The position numbers were made by a program, and so were the translations under genes. The notes below the pieces were generated by a model. The model saw nothing but the letters and a program-made list of their open reading frames with translations. It had not been told where the DNA came from and ran no database searches. Shown here in pieces: positions 63,873 to 64,000 of a stretch of DNA of 64,000 bases; position 1 is the first letter of the stretch; each line of letters starts with the position of its first letter. The DNA comes from RGEC01 sp964475595 (GTDB lineage Bacteria > Bacteroidota > Bacteroidia > NS11-12g > UBA955). Location of the stretch: NCBI GenBank assembly GCA_964475595.1, contig CAYYXG010000006.1, positions 61,764 through 125,763 of the forward strand, in the 5' to 3' direction.

Positions 63873-64000
63873 TTGAAATCAGTATCAAACATAGAAATCA
63901 ATCTTGATTCCGTTAAGGAAGGTCTGCGGCTTTGGATAGATGCCCGCAGACCCGATTCCTTGTTTGATGCAGAGGAAAACGCAGCCGAAAACAATGAAGC
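63873..64000 (+). CDS. Start of a probable McrC/LlaJI.R2-like partner (partial)
   Basis: A TTG at 63873 opens a frame that runs off the window edge; its 42 complete codons include NIEINLDSVKEGLRLWIDAR and RPDSLFDAEEN. Position after an McrB-like gene and a return to about 52% G+C suggest the nuclease partner (McrC/DUF2357-like). The fragment is too short to show any motif, so this call rests on context. Confidence 0.45.
   Translation, partial: MKSVSNIEINLDSVKEGLRLWIDARRPDSLFDAEENAAENNE

Noticed and set aside
1..64000. CRISPR arrays, insertion sequences, prophage genes
   Set aside because: I found no regularly spaced repeats, transposase or phage structural genes anywhere in the window.

Overview
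The window is chromosomal DNA from a member of the Bacteroidota, probably a non-Bacteroidales lineage (Chitinophagales- or Flavobacteria-like; I cannot place it more closely). The reasons are type IX secretion genes (porV, porU, a porP/sprF homologue, gldJ), cargo with type A and type B sorting domains, a bacillithiol gene (bshC), Bacteroidota-type promoters (TTG, about 20 nt, TAnnTTTG) and few Shine-Dalgarno sequences. Coding density is high and most genes sit in tight operons with 1-4 nt overlaps.

Layout. 1-12 kb (minus strand): ftsY-rimO-bshC; rpmB-rpmG-DUF4295; an O-antigen ligase/LysM pair; a LuxR-type regulator; a double-ATPase ABC protein; and exbB-exbD-exbD-tonB. 12-23 kb: a small DUF2256 gene, a 1249-residue type B secreted protein, fmt, an ECF sigma factor with a small partner, a lipoprotein, a 2OG-Fe(II)-type oxygenase, a type A secreted protein, a thioesterase and rplU-rpmA. 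23-33 kb: an outer-membrane barrel, an HU/SPOR protein, a TonB-like protein, folC, a nucleotide-sugar dehydrogenase and two POT transporters. 33-41 kb: the type IX block porV, porU | porP, gldJ, then RNase P RNA and tRNA-Gly(GCC).

41-49.5 kb is one plus-strand operon: gatB, a DltA-like ligase, a GNAT acetyltransferase, an acyl carrier protein, two SGNH hydrolases (the second with two LysM domains) and an MBOAT acyltransferase. The MBOAT ends in FIYQKF, which matches the C-terminal acyl-shuttle hexapeptide known from DltX and from MBOATs that carry it fused. This looks like a complete Dlt-type acyl relay in a Gram-negative cell that should have no teichoic acid. The second SGNH gene appears to start at a rare ATT codon that overlaps the previous stop codon.

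49.5-58 kb: a YdcF-like protein, a TolC/RND/MFP efflux operon, a lipoprotein and a secreted sugar dehydrogenase. After about 700 bases rich in palindromes, 58.6-64 kb holds an AT-rich restriction-modification island of the LlaJI type: an Xre controller, two different 5-methylcytosine methyltransferases, a McrB-like GTPase and the start of a probable McrC-like partner at the window edge. Within the McrB-like gene, G+C jumps from about 28% to about 51% exactly between the DNA-binding and AAA+ domains. A broken, AT-rich gene lies between the two restriction subunits. Both facts suggest a mosaic in which the specificity module was exchanged.
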